A stretch of 64,000 bases of DNA from Desertimonas sp963732335 (lineage in GTDB: Bacteria > Actinomycetota > Acidimicrobiia > Acidimicrobiales > Ilumatobacteraceae), in contig CAVSZO010000002.1 of NCBI GenBank assembly GCA_963732335.1, positions 1-64,000 of the forward strand, given 5' to 3'. The position numbers were made by a program, and so were the translations under genes. The notes beneath the pieces were generated by a model. That model was not told the origin of the DNA. It ran no database searches and was given only the letters and a program-made list of their open reading frames with translations. Positions within the stretch are counted from its first letter, which is position 1, and each line of letters begins with the position of its first letter. Shown in pieces: positions 30,252-41,600 of the stretch.

Positions 30252-31155
30252 ATGCCGGCGCGCACCCAACGGAGGTCGACGCGGCAGCTCGAGGCGGCGG
30301 CGGTCTCGGCGTTCGGCCCGGCGTTCGTCATCCTGCCGTTCTGCCTGCTGGCCCTGTTCCTGATGTGGCTGCTCGTGCGCCTCGCCTGGGACATCCCCTT
30401 CTGGATGTTCGCCGTCGGCTACTGCGTCGCCGCCGTGCTGCTGTTCGTCCGGCCGATCCAGGCGTTCGTGCTCACGCCACTGTTCGGTGCCCGCAAGCCG
30501 ACTCGACGCGAGCTGCGCGTGGTCGAGCCGCTGTGGCGGCGCCTCGCCCAGATGAACGACCTCCCCGCCGAGCGGTACATGCTCCGCGTGCTGCCGCTCG
30601 ACGAGGTCAACGCCTTCGCCTGCGGTGGCCACCTCGTGGTCGTCACGACGTTCGCCATCGAGGAGCTGCCCGAGCACGAGCTCGCCGGCGTCCTCGCCCA
30701 CGAGCTCAGCCATCACCTCGGCATGCACACCGTGGCGTTGACGATCCGCCACTGGCTGTCGCTGCCCGTCGTCGTGCTCGCCCGCATCGGGTTCTGGTTG
30801 GAGAACGTCGCCACCGCGGCGACGAACGCATTTGCGTCGAACTCACCGGTGCTGACCGCCGTGGGGCGGGTCGCCGCAGCGCTGCTGACCGTGCTCTCGT
30901 GGCCGTTCCTCGCCGCCCTCTATGCAGCGGACGCGATCGGCAACGTGGTCGGTCACGGCAGCGAGTTCCAGGCCGACCGGCGCGCCGTGCGGATGGGTTA
31001 TGGCCGCAACCTCGCCGCCGCCCTGCGCCGAGTGATCGCCCTCGGCGGCGGCCAGCGCTCGGTCGGCTGGCGCGAGCGCCTGGCCGCGACCCACCCGCCG
31101 GCCCGCACGCGCGTCGGCGCGCATCGAGGCGATGCTGCGCCACCCGGCGCGCTGA
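30252..31155 (+). CDS. M48-family membrane zinc metalloprotease (HtpX-like)
   Basis: FVILPFCLLALFLMWLLVRL and MFAVGYCVAAVLLF are two N-terminal membrane helices. The zinc motif AHELSHHLG (HExxH, near residue 150) and the distal Glu in GSEFQADRRAV (near residue 237) complete an M48 gluzincin site. LSLPVVVLARIGFWL and AALLTVLSWPFLAALYAADA are two more helices between them. One indel near 31115 shifts the tail to GARIEAMLRHP, ending at 31155. It is probably a membrane protein quality-control protease, as for HtpX. ATG 30252 is preferred over an earlier in-frame ATG at 30207 because that lies inside the inverted repeat. Confidence 0.88.
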
Positions 31156-31174
31156 GGGCCGATGATCCCTGATC

Positions 31175-32032
31175 TCAGACGGTGAACGAGAACGTCACCG
31201 TGTAGTCGTTGACGGGATTGTTGTTGGAATTCCGCGTTGTGAACCGGAGCGACTTCGCCACGGTTTCGAAGTTGTTCAACCGGTCGAGGTCACCGGTCGT
31301 CAGGGCCAGCTGCTTGACCCCAAAGTGGTCGTCCTCGTTGAGGTGAAGCGGGTCCAGCCCCTCGACGCGGACGGTCTCGATCGCGCCGGTCATGTTGCTG
31401 ATCATCACCCTGACATAGTCGTCGTAGTCCTGGTTGATGTTCGTCGACCGGGCAAGCGACAGCGCGGCTTTCACTCCCCCGCGGATGCCGTCGGGGCTCG
31501 ACCCGTCGTTCTCGCACATCGCCACGAGGAAGATGACGTCCTCGGGGTGGGCGATCGGGCGTGGATCGCTGTCGAGATCCCAGAACGCCGGGCTGATCGA
31601 CGAGTCGAGATGGTTCTCATAGTGGACTTCGCCTGCATGAACGTCGGTCCACGGCCCGATCTTGAACACGTCGACCGGAGGAAAGACGAGGCCGACGACG
31701 CCGAGGTTGACGGAGTTGCTCATGTCGAACGAGGCGATGAGCAGGTAGGGCTCGTCGGCGCCGACCTCCTTGCTCGCGGCGTGGCAGGTGATCGTGCTGA
31801 CGGCGCCGGTGATCGCCTGGGGCACCGGATTCTCCGCTTGTTCCGCTCTCGCCTCGCAGAGGTCGAGTTCAGCCTCGGCGGCGGCGACGTCGGCGTTGAG
31901 GCCGTCGAGGACTTCCTGGGCATGTTCGCGTCCCGGGTTGTGGGGCAGCGATTCGACGAGCTGTTCCTGCTCGCGCTGTCGCGCCCGCAGCGCAGAGAGC
32001 TCGCTCCTGATCGGGGCACAGGTATCGGTCAT
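31175..32032 (-). CDS. Protein of unknown function, coiled coil plus beta-rich domain
   Basis: An intact 285-residue protein I do not recognise. Residues 1-70 are predicted coiled coil, rich in Glu/Arg/Ala (IRSELSALRARQREQEQLVE, ADVAAAEAELDLCEARAEQA). From ~75 a beta-rich domain begins: AVSTITCHAASKEVGADEPY, LLIASFDMSNSVNLGVVGLV, PWTDVHAGEVHYENHL, DVIFLVAMCENDGSSPDGI. The end is a beta-strand-rich tail (DYTVTFSFTV). The DEPY...GPWTDV...GE...END pattern looks like a conserved core. No signal peptide or membrane segment. It is convergent with the M48 protease gene (19 bases) and followed upstream by the ybaK-vapC-vapB unit on the same strand. Confidence 0.8.
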   Translation of the reverse strand: MTDTCAPIRSELSALRARQREQEQLVESLPHNPGREHAQEVLDGLNADVAAAEAELDLCEARAEQAENPVPQAITGAVSTITCHAASKEVGADEPYLLIASFDMSNSVNLGVVGLVFPPVDVFKIGPWTDVHAGEVHYENHLDSSISPAFWDLDSDPRPIAHPEDVIFLVAMCENDGSSPDGIRGGVKAALSLARSTNINQDYDDYVRVMISNMTGAIETVRVEGLDPLHLNEDDHFGVKQLALTTGDLDRLNNFETVAKSLRFTTRNSNNNPVNDYTVTFSFTV

Positions 32033-32119
32033 GGTGGTTGTCTCCTTGGACTTGGTGTTCTGGAGACGATCACCAACGGGCGTTACCGGAGCGTTACCCG
32101 TAGAAGACGTTCACCGGTG

Positions 32120-32584
32120 TCACACGGAGATCGGCGCGACCACCGCGCCGGTGACTCGGACGAGGTCGGCAGAGGTGACGCCGAGATCGAGGCCGCGCCG
32201 GCCACCGCTGACGTAGACCGTGTCGTACAGCTCCGCCGTTTCGTCGATGACCGTGGCGAGTCGCTTGCGTTGCCCGAACGGGCTGATTCCGCCGACGACA
32301 TACCCAGTCGTCTTCTCGGCGCGCCCAGGGTCGCACATTTCCGCTCGTTTAGCACCGAGCGCTACGGCCACGGCTTTCAGTGACAGCTGACAGGTGACCG
32401 GCACGATCGCCACCGCCAGTTTGTCATCGGCTACGACGACCAAGGTCTTGAACACCTGATCCGGGTCGAAGCCGAGTGCGGCAGCAGCCTCCACCCCGTA
32501 CTCCCGGCCACCCGGCTGGTGGTCGAACTCGTGGATCGTGAACGCCACCCGCGAGGCTTCGAGGGCACGGACAGCTGGTGTCAC
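32120..32584 (-). CDS. ybaK: Cys-tRNA(Pro)/Cys-tRNA(Cys) deacylase, YbaK/EbsC type
   Basis: Hydrolyses Cys mischarged onto tRNA(Pro). The 154 residues open MTPAVRALEASRVAFTIHEF and have the family motifs YGVEAAAALGFDPDQVFKTL (with the catalytic Lys), VAIVPVTCQLSLKAVA, KRAEMCDPGRAEKTTGYVVG and GISPFGQRKRLATVIDETA. The end GRRGLDLGVTSADLVRVTGA fits well. The GTG start overlaps the vapC stop (GTGA at 32581-32584), so it is translationally coupled to a toxin-antitoxin pair whose toxin also acts on RNA. That pairing is unusual. Confidence 0.93.
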   Translation of the reverse strand: MTPAVRALEASRVAFTIHEFDHQPGGREYGVEAAAALGFDPDQVFKTLVVVADDKLAVAIVPVTCQLSLKAVAVALGAKRAEMCDPGRAEKTTGYVVGGISPFGQRKRLATVIDETAELYDTVYVSGGRRGLDLGVTSADLVRVTGAVVAPISV

Positions 32585-32976
32585 TGTTCGCCGAGCAACG
32601 TCACGGCGTCGGGGTGTAGGGCGGCGAGGCCCCGGTCAAAGGTCGCCACGCTCCCACCGTGTACGCGAGCGAGAGCGGCGAGGTACGAGTCCGTCACCTG
32701 GCGGTGTCCGATCACCCCTCGCAGGTTCACCTCTGCGTAGGAAACGTCATCCGGCCAGAACTCGTGCTCGGCGTGGCTGGCGATGTCGTTGAGCACCGTC
32801 AGGGCGTCGGCGGCGGGAACACCACGGCGGACAAGGAACCGCAGCAGCGTTCCCTGGGTGATCGGGGTCGTTGCGAACTCGCGGCCTGATCCGAACCATT
32901 GCTGAGCGATGCGGTAGTGAACATGGTCGTCGACGGTCAGGGCGATGAGCACATTGCCATCGAGGAGGTGCGTCAT
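32581..32976 (-). CDS. vapC: VapC-type PIN-domain ribonuclease toxin
   Basis: A PIN domain of 131 residues. The first acidic residue lies in MTHLLDGNVLIALTVDDHVH; the third lies in QVTDSYLAALARVHGGSVAT and the fourth in FDRGLAALHPDAVTLL. The second motif reads TPITQGTLLRFLVRR, where Gln takes the place of the more common Glu; this occurs in part of the VapC family, so activity is not excluded. It overlaps the antitoxin stop by 4 bases and the ybaK start by 4 bases. VapC toxins cleave tRNA or rRNA when freed from VapB. Confidence 0.88.
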   Translation of the reverse strand: MTHLLDGNVLIALTVDDHVHYRIAQQWFGSGREFATTPITQGTLLRFLVRRGVPAADALTVLNDIASHAEHEFWPDDVSYAEVNLRGVIGHRQVTDSYLAALARVHGGSVATFDRGLAALHPDAVTLLGEQ

Positions 32977-33197
32977 TCGTCATCGTCCAGGGAGCGGACA
33001 TCCTCCGTGGTGACCGGTGAGCCGAGGTGGACGACCGGAAGGTCATTGTGTGGATTGCGCCCGATCCGTACGTCGGATTCTCCGAGGCCGCGTCGAATGA
33101 GCAGGGCGATCGTCTCGCTCAAGGTCTGCTTGGTGTCGGCGGCGATGGCTCGGGCGATGCGGTCCAGATCGTCGGGGAGGTCCACGGTCGTTCGCAT
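32973..33197 (-). CDS. vapB: VapB-type ribbon-helix-helix antitoxin
   Basis: 74 residues. MRTTVDLPDDLDRIARAIAA is the RHH beta-strand and first helix. DTKQTLSETIALLIRRGLGE is the second helix, and a C-terminal tail (NPHNDLPVVHLGSPVTTEDV) would bind the toxin. It presumably represses its own operon through the repeats at 33202-33223. ATG 33197 is chosen because RTTVDLPDDL is the canonical start. The gene begins 17 bases after the recD stop on the same strand, so it is either co-transcribed with recBCD or driven by its own promoter inside the recD end. Confidence 0.88.
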   Translation of the reverse strand: MRTTVDLPDDLDRIARAIAADTKQTLSETIALLIRRGLGESDVRIGRNPHNDLPVVHLGSPVTTEDVRSLDDDE

Positions 33198-33201
33198 AGA
33201 C

Positions 33202-33223
33202 GCATCATAATGCATCATGCATC
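33202..33223 (-). promoter_or_regulatory. Candidate VapB operator overlapping the recD stop
   Basis: GCATCAT at 33202-33208 repeats at 33212-33218 (10-base period) and GCATC follows at 33219-33223. Within this, ATGCAT-C-ATGCAT (33210-33222) is a dyad. Ten-base spaced repeats just upstream of an RHH antitoxin gene are typical autoregulatory sites. The recD stop (33215-33217) lies inside it. Confidence 0.6.
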
Positions 33224-35048
33224 GAGATGATCGAGGGCGTCGGCGAGGCCGGTGACGCGGCGGGTCGGCGTGGTGACCGCACGGCGGATCGAGTCCACCG
33301 AGGCGACGACGACGAGCTGGCCCGCCGTCCGGGTGACGGCGGTGTAGAGCAGCTCGCGGCTGACCAGCGGTGAGTCGGCCGGCGGGTGGACGACGGCGAC
33401 GGTGCCGTACTCGGAGCCCTGGCTCTTGTGCACGGTGAGGGCATAGGCCGTCTCGACGGCGTCGAGCTCGGCGAGGTCGAAGGCGACCAACTCGCCGCTG
33501 CGGCGGAACACGGCTCGCACGCCGGTCCCGGTGCGGACGAGCACGCCGTGATCGCCGTTGACCAGCCCGGTGCGCGGATCGTTGCGCGTCGCCAGCAGGG
33601 CGCGGCCGGCCACCGGCGTCCGCCCAACCTTGGTGCCGGCGCCGAGGTACGCCTCCACCGACTCGTTCCACGCCGCCACGCCGAACGGCCCGCGCCGGTG
33701 GCCGCACAGGATCCGCGCCGCAGCCACCGCCGTCGAGGGCTGCGCCGCGGTCACCGGCGTGTGCCGCGTCGCGCGCCGCCGAGTACGCCGGTCCAACCGC
33801 CGCCAGCACGGCCTCGACGGCAGCGCCGGGAACGTCGCCGTCGGGGACCTCGACGAAGTGCAACTGGCGACCGTCGCCACCTCGCAGCAGGTCGACCGTT
33901 GCGTCGGCATCGCCCTGGCGGATCGCCTCGGCGAGCGGCCCGATCGGGGAGTCGGTGGCGGTCCGATGCTGGCGGGTGAGACGCACGACGCGACCTGCCA
34001 GCGGCGACCCCGGTTCGGCGGCACGCACGATGTCGCCGAGCACGGCCCCGACCTCGATGCTGGTGAGCTGGTCGGGATCGCCGACGAGAACCAGCCGGCA
34101 CTCGTCCGGCACGGCCTCGAGCAGCCGCGCCGTCAACGGCAGCGCGAGCATCGACGTCTCGTCGACGACGAGGAGGTCGAGGTCCAGCGGATTGCCGGCG
34201 TCGTGGCGGAACCGAGTGCGATGATCGGGTCGCGGTCCGAGCAGGCGGTGCACCGTCACGGCCCGCAACTCCGACAGGCGCGCCGCGGCGGCGGCGTCGA
34301 GTTCACCGTTTGCCAGCGCACGCTCGGCCGTCGCGGCAATCGCCTCGGAGAGCCGGCTCGCCGCCTTCCCGGTCGGTGCGGCGAGACCGATGCGCACCTG
34401 CTGCCCGCCGGCGATTTCGGCGGCGAGCAGACCGGCAACGGTATGGGTCTTCCCGGTGCCCGGGCCGCCGGCGATCACGGTCAGCGCCGCAGTGGCGGCG
34501 ATGCCGGCGGCCACGTGCTGCTGGTTGTCCTCGCCATCGACGAGTGGCGGTAGCTGGCGGTCGAGTGCCGCGGTGGAGATCGTCGATGGACGCTCAGCCG
34601 TCCATCGCCGGCGGACCGCACCGGCGACGGCGCACTCGTCGACCCACTGCCGCTGCGTGTACAGGCGCCGGCCGAACAGCACCGCCGGCCGCTCGTCGAG
34701 CACCGCTTCGACGTCGACCGCCGACACGACGCGGACGGCAGCGCTGCTGCTCACTGCTGTGTGCCACGCCGCCGGTTCCGGCCACGGAAGTGGTGGTCGT
34801 TCGCTGGCGTCGCCGTCTTCGTCGGCGGCGGCGAGGGCCAGCTCGGCATCGACGTCGGTGGCGATCGTCTCGAGGTCGATGCAGGCGTGGCCGTGCTGTG
34901 GTGCCCACACGGCAAGGGCAACGGCGAGCACGACGTCGGCGGCTGCCGGTTCCGGCGCCACCAGCTCGGCGACGACGGCCGCCGTATGCACCTCGGCGGC
35001 GCCGAGCACGCCGGCATCGATCCATGGCTGTAGCTCCGCGACGCTCAT
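33215..35048 (-). CDS. recD: Exodeoxyribonuclease V alpha subunit
   Basis: A 5'-3' helicase of the RecBCD complex. The N-terminus MSVAELQPWIDAGVLGAAEV fits RecD. AALTVIAGGPGTGKTHTVAG is Walker A. GLAAPTGKAASRLSEAI (motif Ia), VHRLLGPRPDHRTRFRHD, DLLVVDETSMLALPLTARLL (motif II), RLVLVGDPDQLTSIEVGAVL (motif III) and HKSQGSEYGTV with ELLYTAVTRTAGQLVVVA (motifs V/VI) follow. An indel near 33760 shifts the last 180 residues. ATG 35048 is chosen; an alternative GTG 35120 overlaps the recB stop but adds a low-complexity ERQRGSGQERPAWPGN tail. Confidence 0.95.
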
Positions 35049-35116
35049 TGCGTTCCCCGGCCACGCAGGCCGCTCCTGGCCGCTCCCTCGCTGGCGCTCG
35101 GTCGCTCGCATCAGTG

Positions 35117-38100
35117 TCACGACGCCACCCCGCGGAACAACTCGTCGAGGGCGAGCACGGTGGCCGCCGGTGGGCGCCACGAGAACACGCCATAGGGGGC
35201 GCCGGCGTGTGTCGGCGTGGTGGCTCCGACCATGCCGCGCACGAACAGGTAGGCCACGCCGCCGAGGTGGCGTTCGCGGGTCGTAACGCGATCCGAGCCG
35301 CCAGCGCAGGTAGCGGTGCAGGGCGACGCCGTAGAGCACCGCTTGCAGCGGGTAGTGGCTGTGCGTCATCGCCGTCGTGAGCAGGTCGGGCCGGTAGGCG
35401 GCGAGCGGATCGGCGGCACCCCGCCTCGTGCAGACGATTCGACTTGTAGTCGACGACGACGAACCGTGGCTCGCCGGCACCGACGCGGAACACCGCGTCG
35501 ATCGAGCCGGTGAGCCATCCGGCCAACTCCGTGACCGCCAACGCCGCGATCAGCTCGTCGCCGTAGGTACGGAGCGGGTCGTCCGGCGTCAGCGTGGCGG
35601 CCAGCACGGCACCGATCTCGGCGGCCATGACTCGGGCCGGGTCGAACGTGAGGTCGAACGTCAGCTCGGCGAGGCGGTCGGTCGGGCCGAGGTCGCGGAG
35701 CCGGCGACCCGTCGAACAGCTCGCCGAGCGGCGTGTCGATCGCCGCCGCCAGCCCCGCGGCGACCGCCGCCGGGTCGGTGGCGAGACCGGTGCGCCGCGC
35801 CGCCGCGGCGACCTCGTCGACGAGGTCGCCGGCGAGTGTCGGCGACGTGAAGTCGACCCGTTCGAGCACCTCGTGGACGGTGATTCCGAACGTGGTGCCG
35901 CCCGCGACGTCGGCGAGCGGCACGGTCGGACGCTCCGGCAACGAACGCCGCTGGCGGCTCGGGCTCCGCCTCCTCGTTGGCGGTCGGCGGCTCGTCGTAC
36001 CCGCCGGCGACGGGCGGCACGCCCGTCCCGTGATCGGCGGCAAGTCCGGCGGTGATCGCGGTGAACGACCACATCCGCCGCGCCGGATCGGCCAGCGGGT
36101 GACGTCCCTGCGAGTCGGCAACGGCGAGCAGGCTGGCCGGCGGCCCTTGCAGCGGCAGCGGACGCCGGACCGGCTGCACGAGCGGGACATCGTGGCGGGC
36201 GATGGTGCCGTTGGCGGCGGCCACGATGGCGTCGATCTGGTCGCTGGCGGCGGCCGCGTCGGCCCGCTCGAACGCTGCCGGCAACGCGGAGTTGAACACG
36301 GGACCGGCGCCCCAACGATCGAGCAGCAGCCGGCCGAGCGCCGACTTCCCCGCTCCCTTCGTCGGCGCCCACCAGATCTCGAGGTGGTGCCTGGCTCGCG
36401 TCATGGCGACGTACAGCAGCCGCAACGAATCACCGTCGACCTCGAGAGTCGCCAGCCGCTTGCGTTCGGCGGCAGCGTCGCGGGCCTGCCTTACTGCCTT
36501 CCTCGGCGTCATCGCCCCACGCCACCCACGACGCCACGTCGACGACCCGCTCACCGTCGAGGTTGAACACGTACGGGCGGCTCGCCGCTGGGCGTTCGGT
36601 GTAGGCGAAGGGGACGAGCACGATCGGGTACTCGAGACCCTTGGCCGAGTGGACGGTCGTGATGTGCACCGCCTCGTCGTCGGTCTCGATCCGCCGCATC
36701 GTGTCCTCCGTCTGGTCGTCGGAGTCGGCGACGAGGCGGTCGAACGCCTCGGCGACACGGGCCGGTTCGGCCGTCGCGCCGCGCAGCGCGGCGACGAGCA
36801 ACTCGGCGAGATGGTCGAGGTCGGTGAGGTCGCGATCGCCGGTCGGCCGGGCGAACACGGCATCGAGCAGCGCCGGCTGGGCGCGCACGTGCTCGTAGAA
36901 GGCACCGACACCATCGCGTCGCAATCGCTCACCGAGCGTCGCCAGGCGCCGCTGCAGCTCGGCGAGCCGTGTGTCGCCGTGATCGACCTGGGTGGAATCG
37001 CCCGGCCGGTCGACGAGCTCGTCAGGGGCGATGCCGAAGAACCACGACAGCCCGGCGGCGCGAGCGGCGCGCGGATCGGTCGGCGTGGCCAGGCCGCCGA
37101 GGAGGAGGCGCCAGTGCGTCGCCGCCTCGCTGAGCAACACGGAACCGGTGCGTGCCCGCACGGTGGCGATGCCCCAGTCGCCGAGCACGTTGGCCGCCTC
37201 CGTGGCCCGCCGCTGCGACGGCACGAGGATCCCGATGTCGGAGGGTCGGACCCGCCGCGACTTCCTTCCCGTACGGATCACCGCCGAGTCGAGCAGCGAC
37301 CGCACACGCGACGCGACATCGGTGAGCACGACGCCGGCCGCCGCCCCGGCCTCCAACCCGTCGCGGGTGTGGGCGATCGCCGGGTCGTCAGGCACCACCC
37401 GCAGGTGCACCGAGGCGTCGCCCATCGCGTTGAACGGCGCCGCCGGGCTCGGATCGACGCGGACGAACTCGATGTCGGCGTGACCGAGCTGGGCCGAGTC
37501 GAACAGCACGGCGAGGGCGTCGAGCAACTGACGATCGGAGCGGTGATTGGTGCGCAGTGTCGTGCGCTCGCCGCTGCGAACGGCAGCGAGGTAGGCGTGA
37601 ACGTCGGCACCGCGGAAGCGGTAGATCGCCTGTTTGGGATCGCCGACGGTGACGAGGCGATGTCCGGCGAAGGCGCGGTCGAAGATCTCCCACTGCAGCC
37701 GGTCGGTGTCCTGGAACTCGTCGACGAGGACGAGCCGGTAGCGGCCGGCGAGCTGGGCGGCGAGCTGCGGCCCGTGGCCCGGGTCGGCGAGGGCGGCGGC
37801 GAGGTCGCTGACGAGGCGGTCGTAGCCGATCTGGCGGCGGGCCAGTTGGCGCGCCTCGACCTCGACCACGGCATCCGCCACGCACGCCGCCCAGGCGCCG
37901 GCAATGCCGCCGACGGACCTGTCGGGCGCGCCGCGCGCTCCTGGGTTCGACAACACGCCACGGACGGTGGCGACGAGGTGCCGCTCGACCTCCTCGGGGG
38001 TGAGCGGCCGGCGGGCGAAGGCGGTGTCCGGGCCCAACGACTGAGTGTCGAGCGGGCGGCCCTCACGATCCGGCGACAGGGCGAGCGGGTCGGCGCTCAG

Positions 38101-38616
38101 GCGGTCGAGGAGCAGATCGCGGACGACCTCGGTGATCAGCTCGCGGTCGTCCTCGATCAGTTGGGCAGTCCCGGGTGACCCGGCGCGCAGCCCGCTCTGC
38201 GCCAGCGCCTGTTGGCAGAAGCCGTGAATCGTCGTGATCGTCGCCTCGTCGAAGCGGGCGAGGGCCAGGCGAATCCGCTCGGCGCGGCGCTGCCGAACGC
38301 GGTGCGATCCGGCGTCGAAGACACGCAGCCAGTCGTCGCCCGGCGGCAGTGCCCCGCCGGCGAGGTAGTCGGCGGCGCGCTGCAACTTGTCGCGGACGCG
38401 GTCGCGCAGCTCGGCGGCGGCGGCCCGCGTGTACGTGACGACCAGCACCTCGTCGATGGCCACCCCCTCGGCGAGGTCGTGACCGGCGAGGTCGCCGGCC
38501 ACGAAGCGGGTGACGAGGGCGGAGATGGCGTACGTCTTGCCGGTGCCGGCGCTCGCCTCGACGAGCGTTCGCCCGACCGGCAGGGCAGCGGTGAGATCGA
38601 GCGTTGCCGCAGTCAT
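35117..38616 (-). CDS. recB: Exodeoxyribonuclease V beta subunit
   Basis: A 3'-5' helicase/nuclease of RecBCD, ~1165 residues. MTAATLDLTAALPVGRTLVE leads to ASAGTGKTYAISALVTRFVA (Walker A). VLVVTYTRAAAAELRDRVRD, YRLVLVDEFQDTDRLQWEIF (motif II), DPKQAIYRFRGADVHAYLAA, HITTVHSAKGLEYPIVLVPF and RLLYVAMTRARHHLEIWW complete the helicase. The C-terminal nuclease has GITVHEVLERVDF, RFVVVDYKSNRL (catalytic Asp/Lys) and YPLQAVLYGVALHRYLRWRL. Breaks lie near 36490, 35940-35960, 35700 and 35420-35290. ATG 38616 overlaps the recC stop (ATGA). A 1351-codon open frame starting in recC is an artefact. Confidence 0.95.
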
Positions 38617-41600
38617 TGGGCGCGCTGCCGATCGTCGACCTTGGTGATCTTGGCCAGCGCCGCGATGGTCCCCCACAGGTGGACGCGCGAGGTCGTGCGG
38701 CGACGGTTCGACCGCCATCAGCTCGGCGACCGAGATCTCGCCCCACACAAAGTGGTTGCTGGCGTCGGCGAGGTCGCCGCGGCGGTAGTCGGTGCCGACG
38801 AGCTCGTCCTCGTCGATGTAGCCCGAGTCGAACAGCGTCCGCGTCGTCCGCTCGAACACCGGGACAGCGCTGCAGAGCGCCGCGACGCGCAGTTCGGCGG
38901 CCGCTTGCAGCAACGCCCGGGCCGCGGCCGGCGGGTCGTCGGCGACGATGTCGAGGAGGTGGCATTCTGGTGTGCCGCTGCGTTGCGCCGGGCGGGTGAC
39001 CGTCACCGCTCGCCAACCGTCGTCGCCGGTGGTGAGCACCACCGCAGCCAGATCGATCGCCGTGGCCACGAGCGTCGCGTTGCGCGGCCGGCGGTACTGC
39101 AACCGGCAGATGACGTGATCGGTGAGGCCGCCAACCGAGTCGGTGAGACGCAGCGAGCTGGGTGCCGCGGCCGGCTTGCGGAGCAGCGTTCCGGTGACGG
39201 CGAGGTCGAGGTCGATGTCGATGGAAGCGCTGGCCGCGAGGACGGCGACGCGGTCGAGCCCGCAGCACTCGGCAGCCGCGGCGATGGCGTCGACTTCGAT
39301 GGCGACCCGCTCGAGGTCGGAGTCGATCAACCGCCCTGGCGGCGCTGTGGCGCGGAGGCGCTCCGCGGCCGACCAGTCGGCAACTGCCGCAGCGGACACT
39401 GACTTCCAGACGTCGGTACCACCACCCTCGTCACCCCCGACGGCGTGCAGTGCGTGCTGCTCGAGCAGGCGTTGGCCGACGAACGCCAGCTCCGTCCGGC
39501 CGAGGCTCAACGGGATGTTGTGATCGAGGCGATCCACGTCGCCGGGAAGGCGCACACCGAGGCCCTCGTGCAACAGCGTGAACGCCGGGCGAACGCAGGC
39601 GTCGACGAGCTGGCGCAGGGTGACCGACTCCGGCACAGCGACGTCGATCGCCCAGCGCCCGACGGCCGTGCTGACGTCGGTGTCGCCGCGCCGCCGGCGG
39701 GCCTCGGCGGCCGCGCACATCACGTCGTCGAAGCTCAACGACGCGGCGGAGACGTCGAAGTTGCGCTCGTCGTAGGCCCGCAACGGGTGCCGGGTGAGCA
39801 CCGGCGAGGTGCGCCGACCGTCGCCGTCTGCGCCGAGGCCGGGTTCCAGCGTGGCGTTGACGACGTCGAGCAGTTCGCTGAGCTGAACGGCGAAGCGCAT
39901 CTCGCGGTTGGTCGTGACGTCGCTGCCGTCACACGTCACGACAAGTGTCTGCTCGGCCGCCAGCAGGGCGTCGAGCAGGAGGTGCCGGCGCTCGGCATGC
40001 CGGTCACGCTCGCCGACGCACGGCCGGACGGCCAGCAGGTCGTCGCCGTCGATGGCTGGGCGACGCAAGCTGCCCTCGTCGAAGCCGAGCAGGCACACGA
40101 TCTTGGCGGGGACGTTGCGTACCGGGGCACCTCCGGTGAGCGCCACGGCGCCCGTGCGCAGGCGCAGCCGCCCGCGGCGGTCGGCGACGATGCCGTCGAC
40201 GATCGCGAGCACGTCGTCGAACGCCAGCAGTGAGTTGCTGGGCGACCCGGCGACCAGCGACGACTGGCGCACCGCCTCGATGGCGTCGAGCACGGCGGCG
40301 CCCTGCCACGGCTCGGTCGGCGGCGCCGCGCACAATGTCGCGACGACGTCGACGAGGACGTCACACCACTCGGTGATCGTCCGCCGCTGCGTCGTCAGGC
40401 GGAGGATGTGGCGCAGCCGGGACACGAGCTCGGCGAGGCGGCCCGCCGCGGCGACGTCGTCGCCGCCGACGTCGTCGAATGGCACGATGCCACCGAAAGA
40501 CCGTGCGCGGGGTGGGCGCCGGCATGGCCGTCCCGACGAGCAGCGACCGCAATGCCTGCTCCCACGTGCCGAGGGCGATGTCGGTGTCGAGCCACGTTCG
40601 CCGGTGGACCTCGTCGAGTCCCCAGGTCGTTCCGAGGCGCTCGCTCCACCGGGTGAAGCGGTCGAGATCGTCGGCGCCGAGCGCCATCCGCCGGCGCACC
40701 GCCTCGAGGGCGGCGACGGCGAGCACGTCGCTCGCCGTGCAACGGCCGGCGACGGTGTGGACGATCGTCGCCAGGGCGGCGGCGATCGGGTTCTCGGTAC
40801 CGAGGGACAGGTCGCTCACCGTGACGGGCACGGGCAAGGCGCCGCGCCCGAGCACGGCCGCGGCGAACGGTTCGAAGCGGTCGAGGTCGGGGCAGATCAC
40901 GAGCACGTCGTCGGGGCGCAGCGATGGATCGGCGACGAACAGGTGGCCGAGCACGTCGCGCAGAACTTCGAGCTGACGGATCGTGCCGTGGCAGGCGTGG
41001 ACCTGGATGCTGGTGTCGTCGGCCGGCGGCACGAACGGGGTGGGCGGGCGGTCAGCTGTGAGGTCGGCGCGGAGGTGCTCGAGCAGGGTGACCGGGCGGG
41101 CCGGCGTCGGTTCGTCCGTCGCCACGACGGTGACCGGCGGCGGCAACCCGCGCACCATCGCCGCCGTCTCGCTGCTCTGCCGCCCCCACGAGCGCAGCAA
41201 CGGGTGGCTGTCGGCGCCGAGCGCCTCGGGGTCGCCGTGCCGGCTGCGCACCACCGGGTGGCCGAGTTCGATCGGCGCGACTCGCAGCCAGGCGATCGCC
41301 GACGGATGGAGCAACGACACGTGCACGTCGCCGACCGTGGAGAGCGCCGAGAGCACGTCGAGTTGCGTGCGCGACAGGGCGCTGACGCCGAACAGTTCGA
41401 CGCTGGCCGGCAACGCCGAGCGGAACTCGCCGCGACGCAGCTGCCCGATGCGCTCGGCAAGCAGTTCGGCGCGGCTCGGGCTGCCGATCCGCTCCCGAAC
41501 GTGCCGCCACAGGTCGAACTGCCACTCCATCGACGCCGGCAGGCCGCCGACGGTGTGCTCGTCACCGGAGGCGCTGACACCGCCGACCGCGGTGCCGCGG

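Noticed and set aside
36430..40485. A single 1351-codon open frame on the minus strand
   Set aside because: It is the C-terminal half of recC joined to most of recB by chance indels near 38685 and 36490. The true recC stop and recB ATG overlap at 38613-38616.
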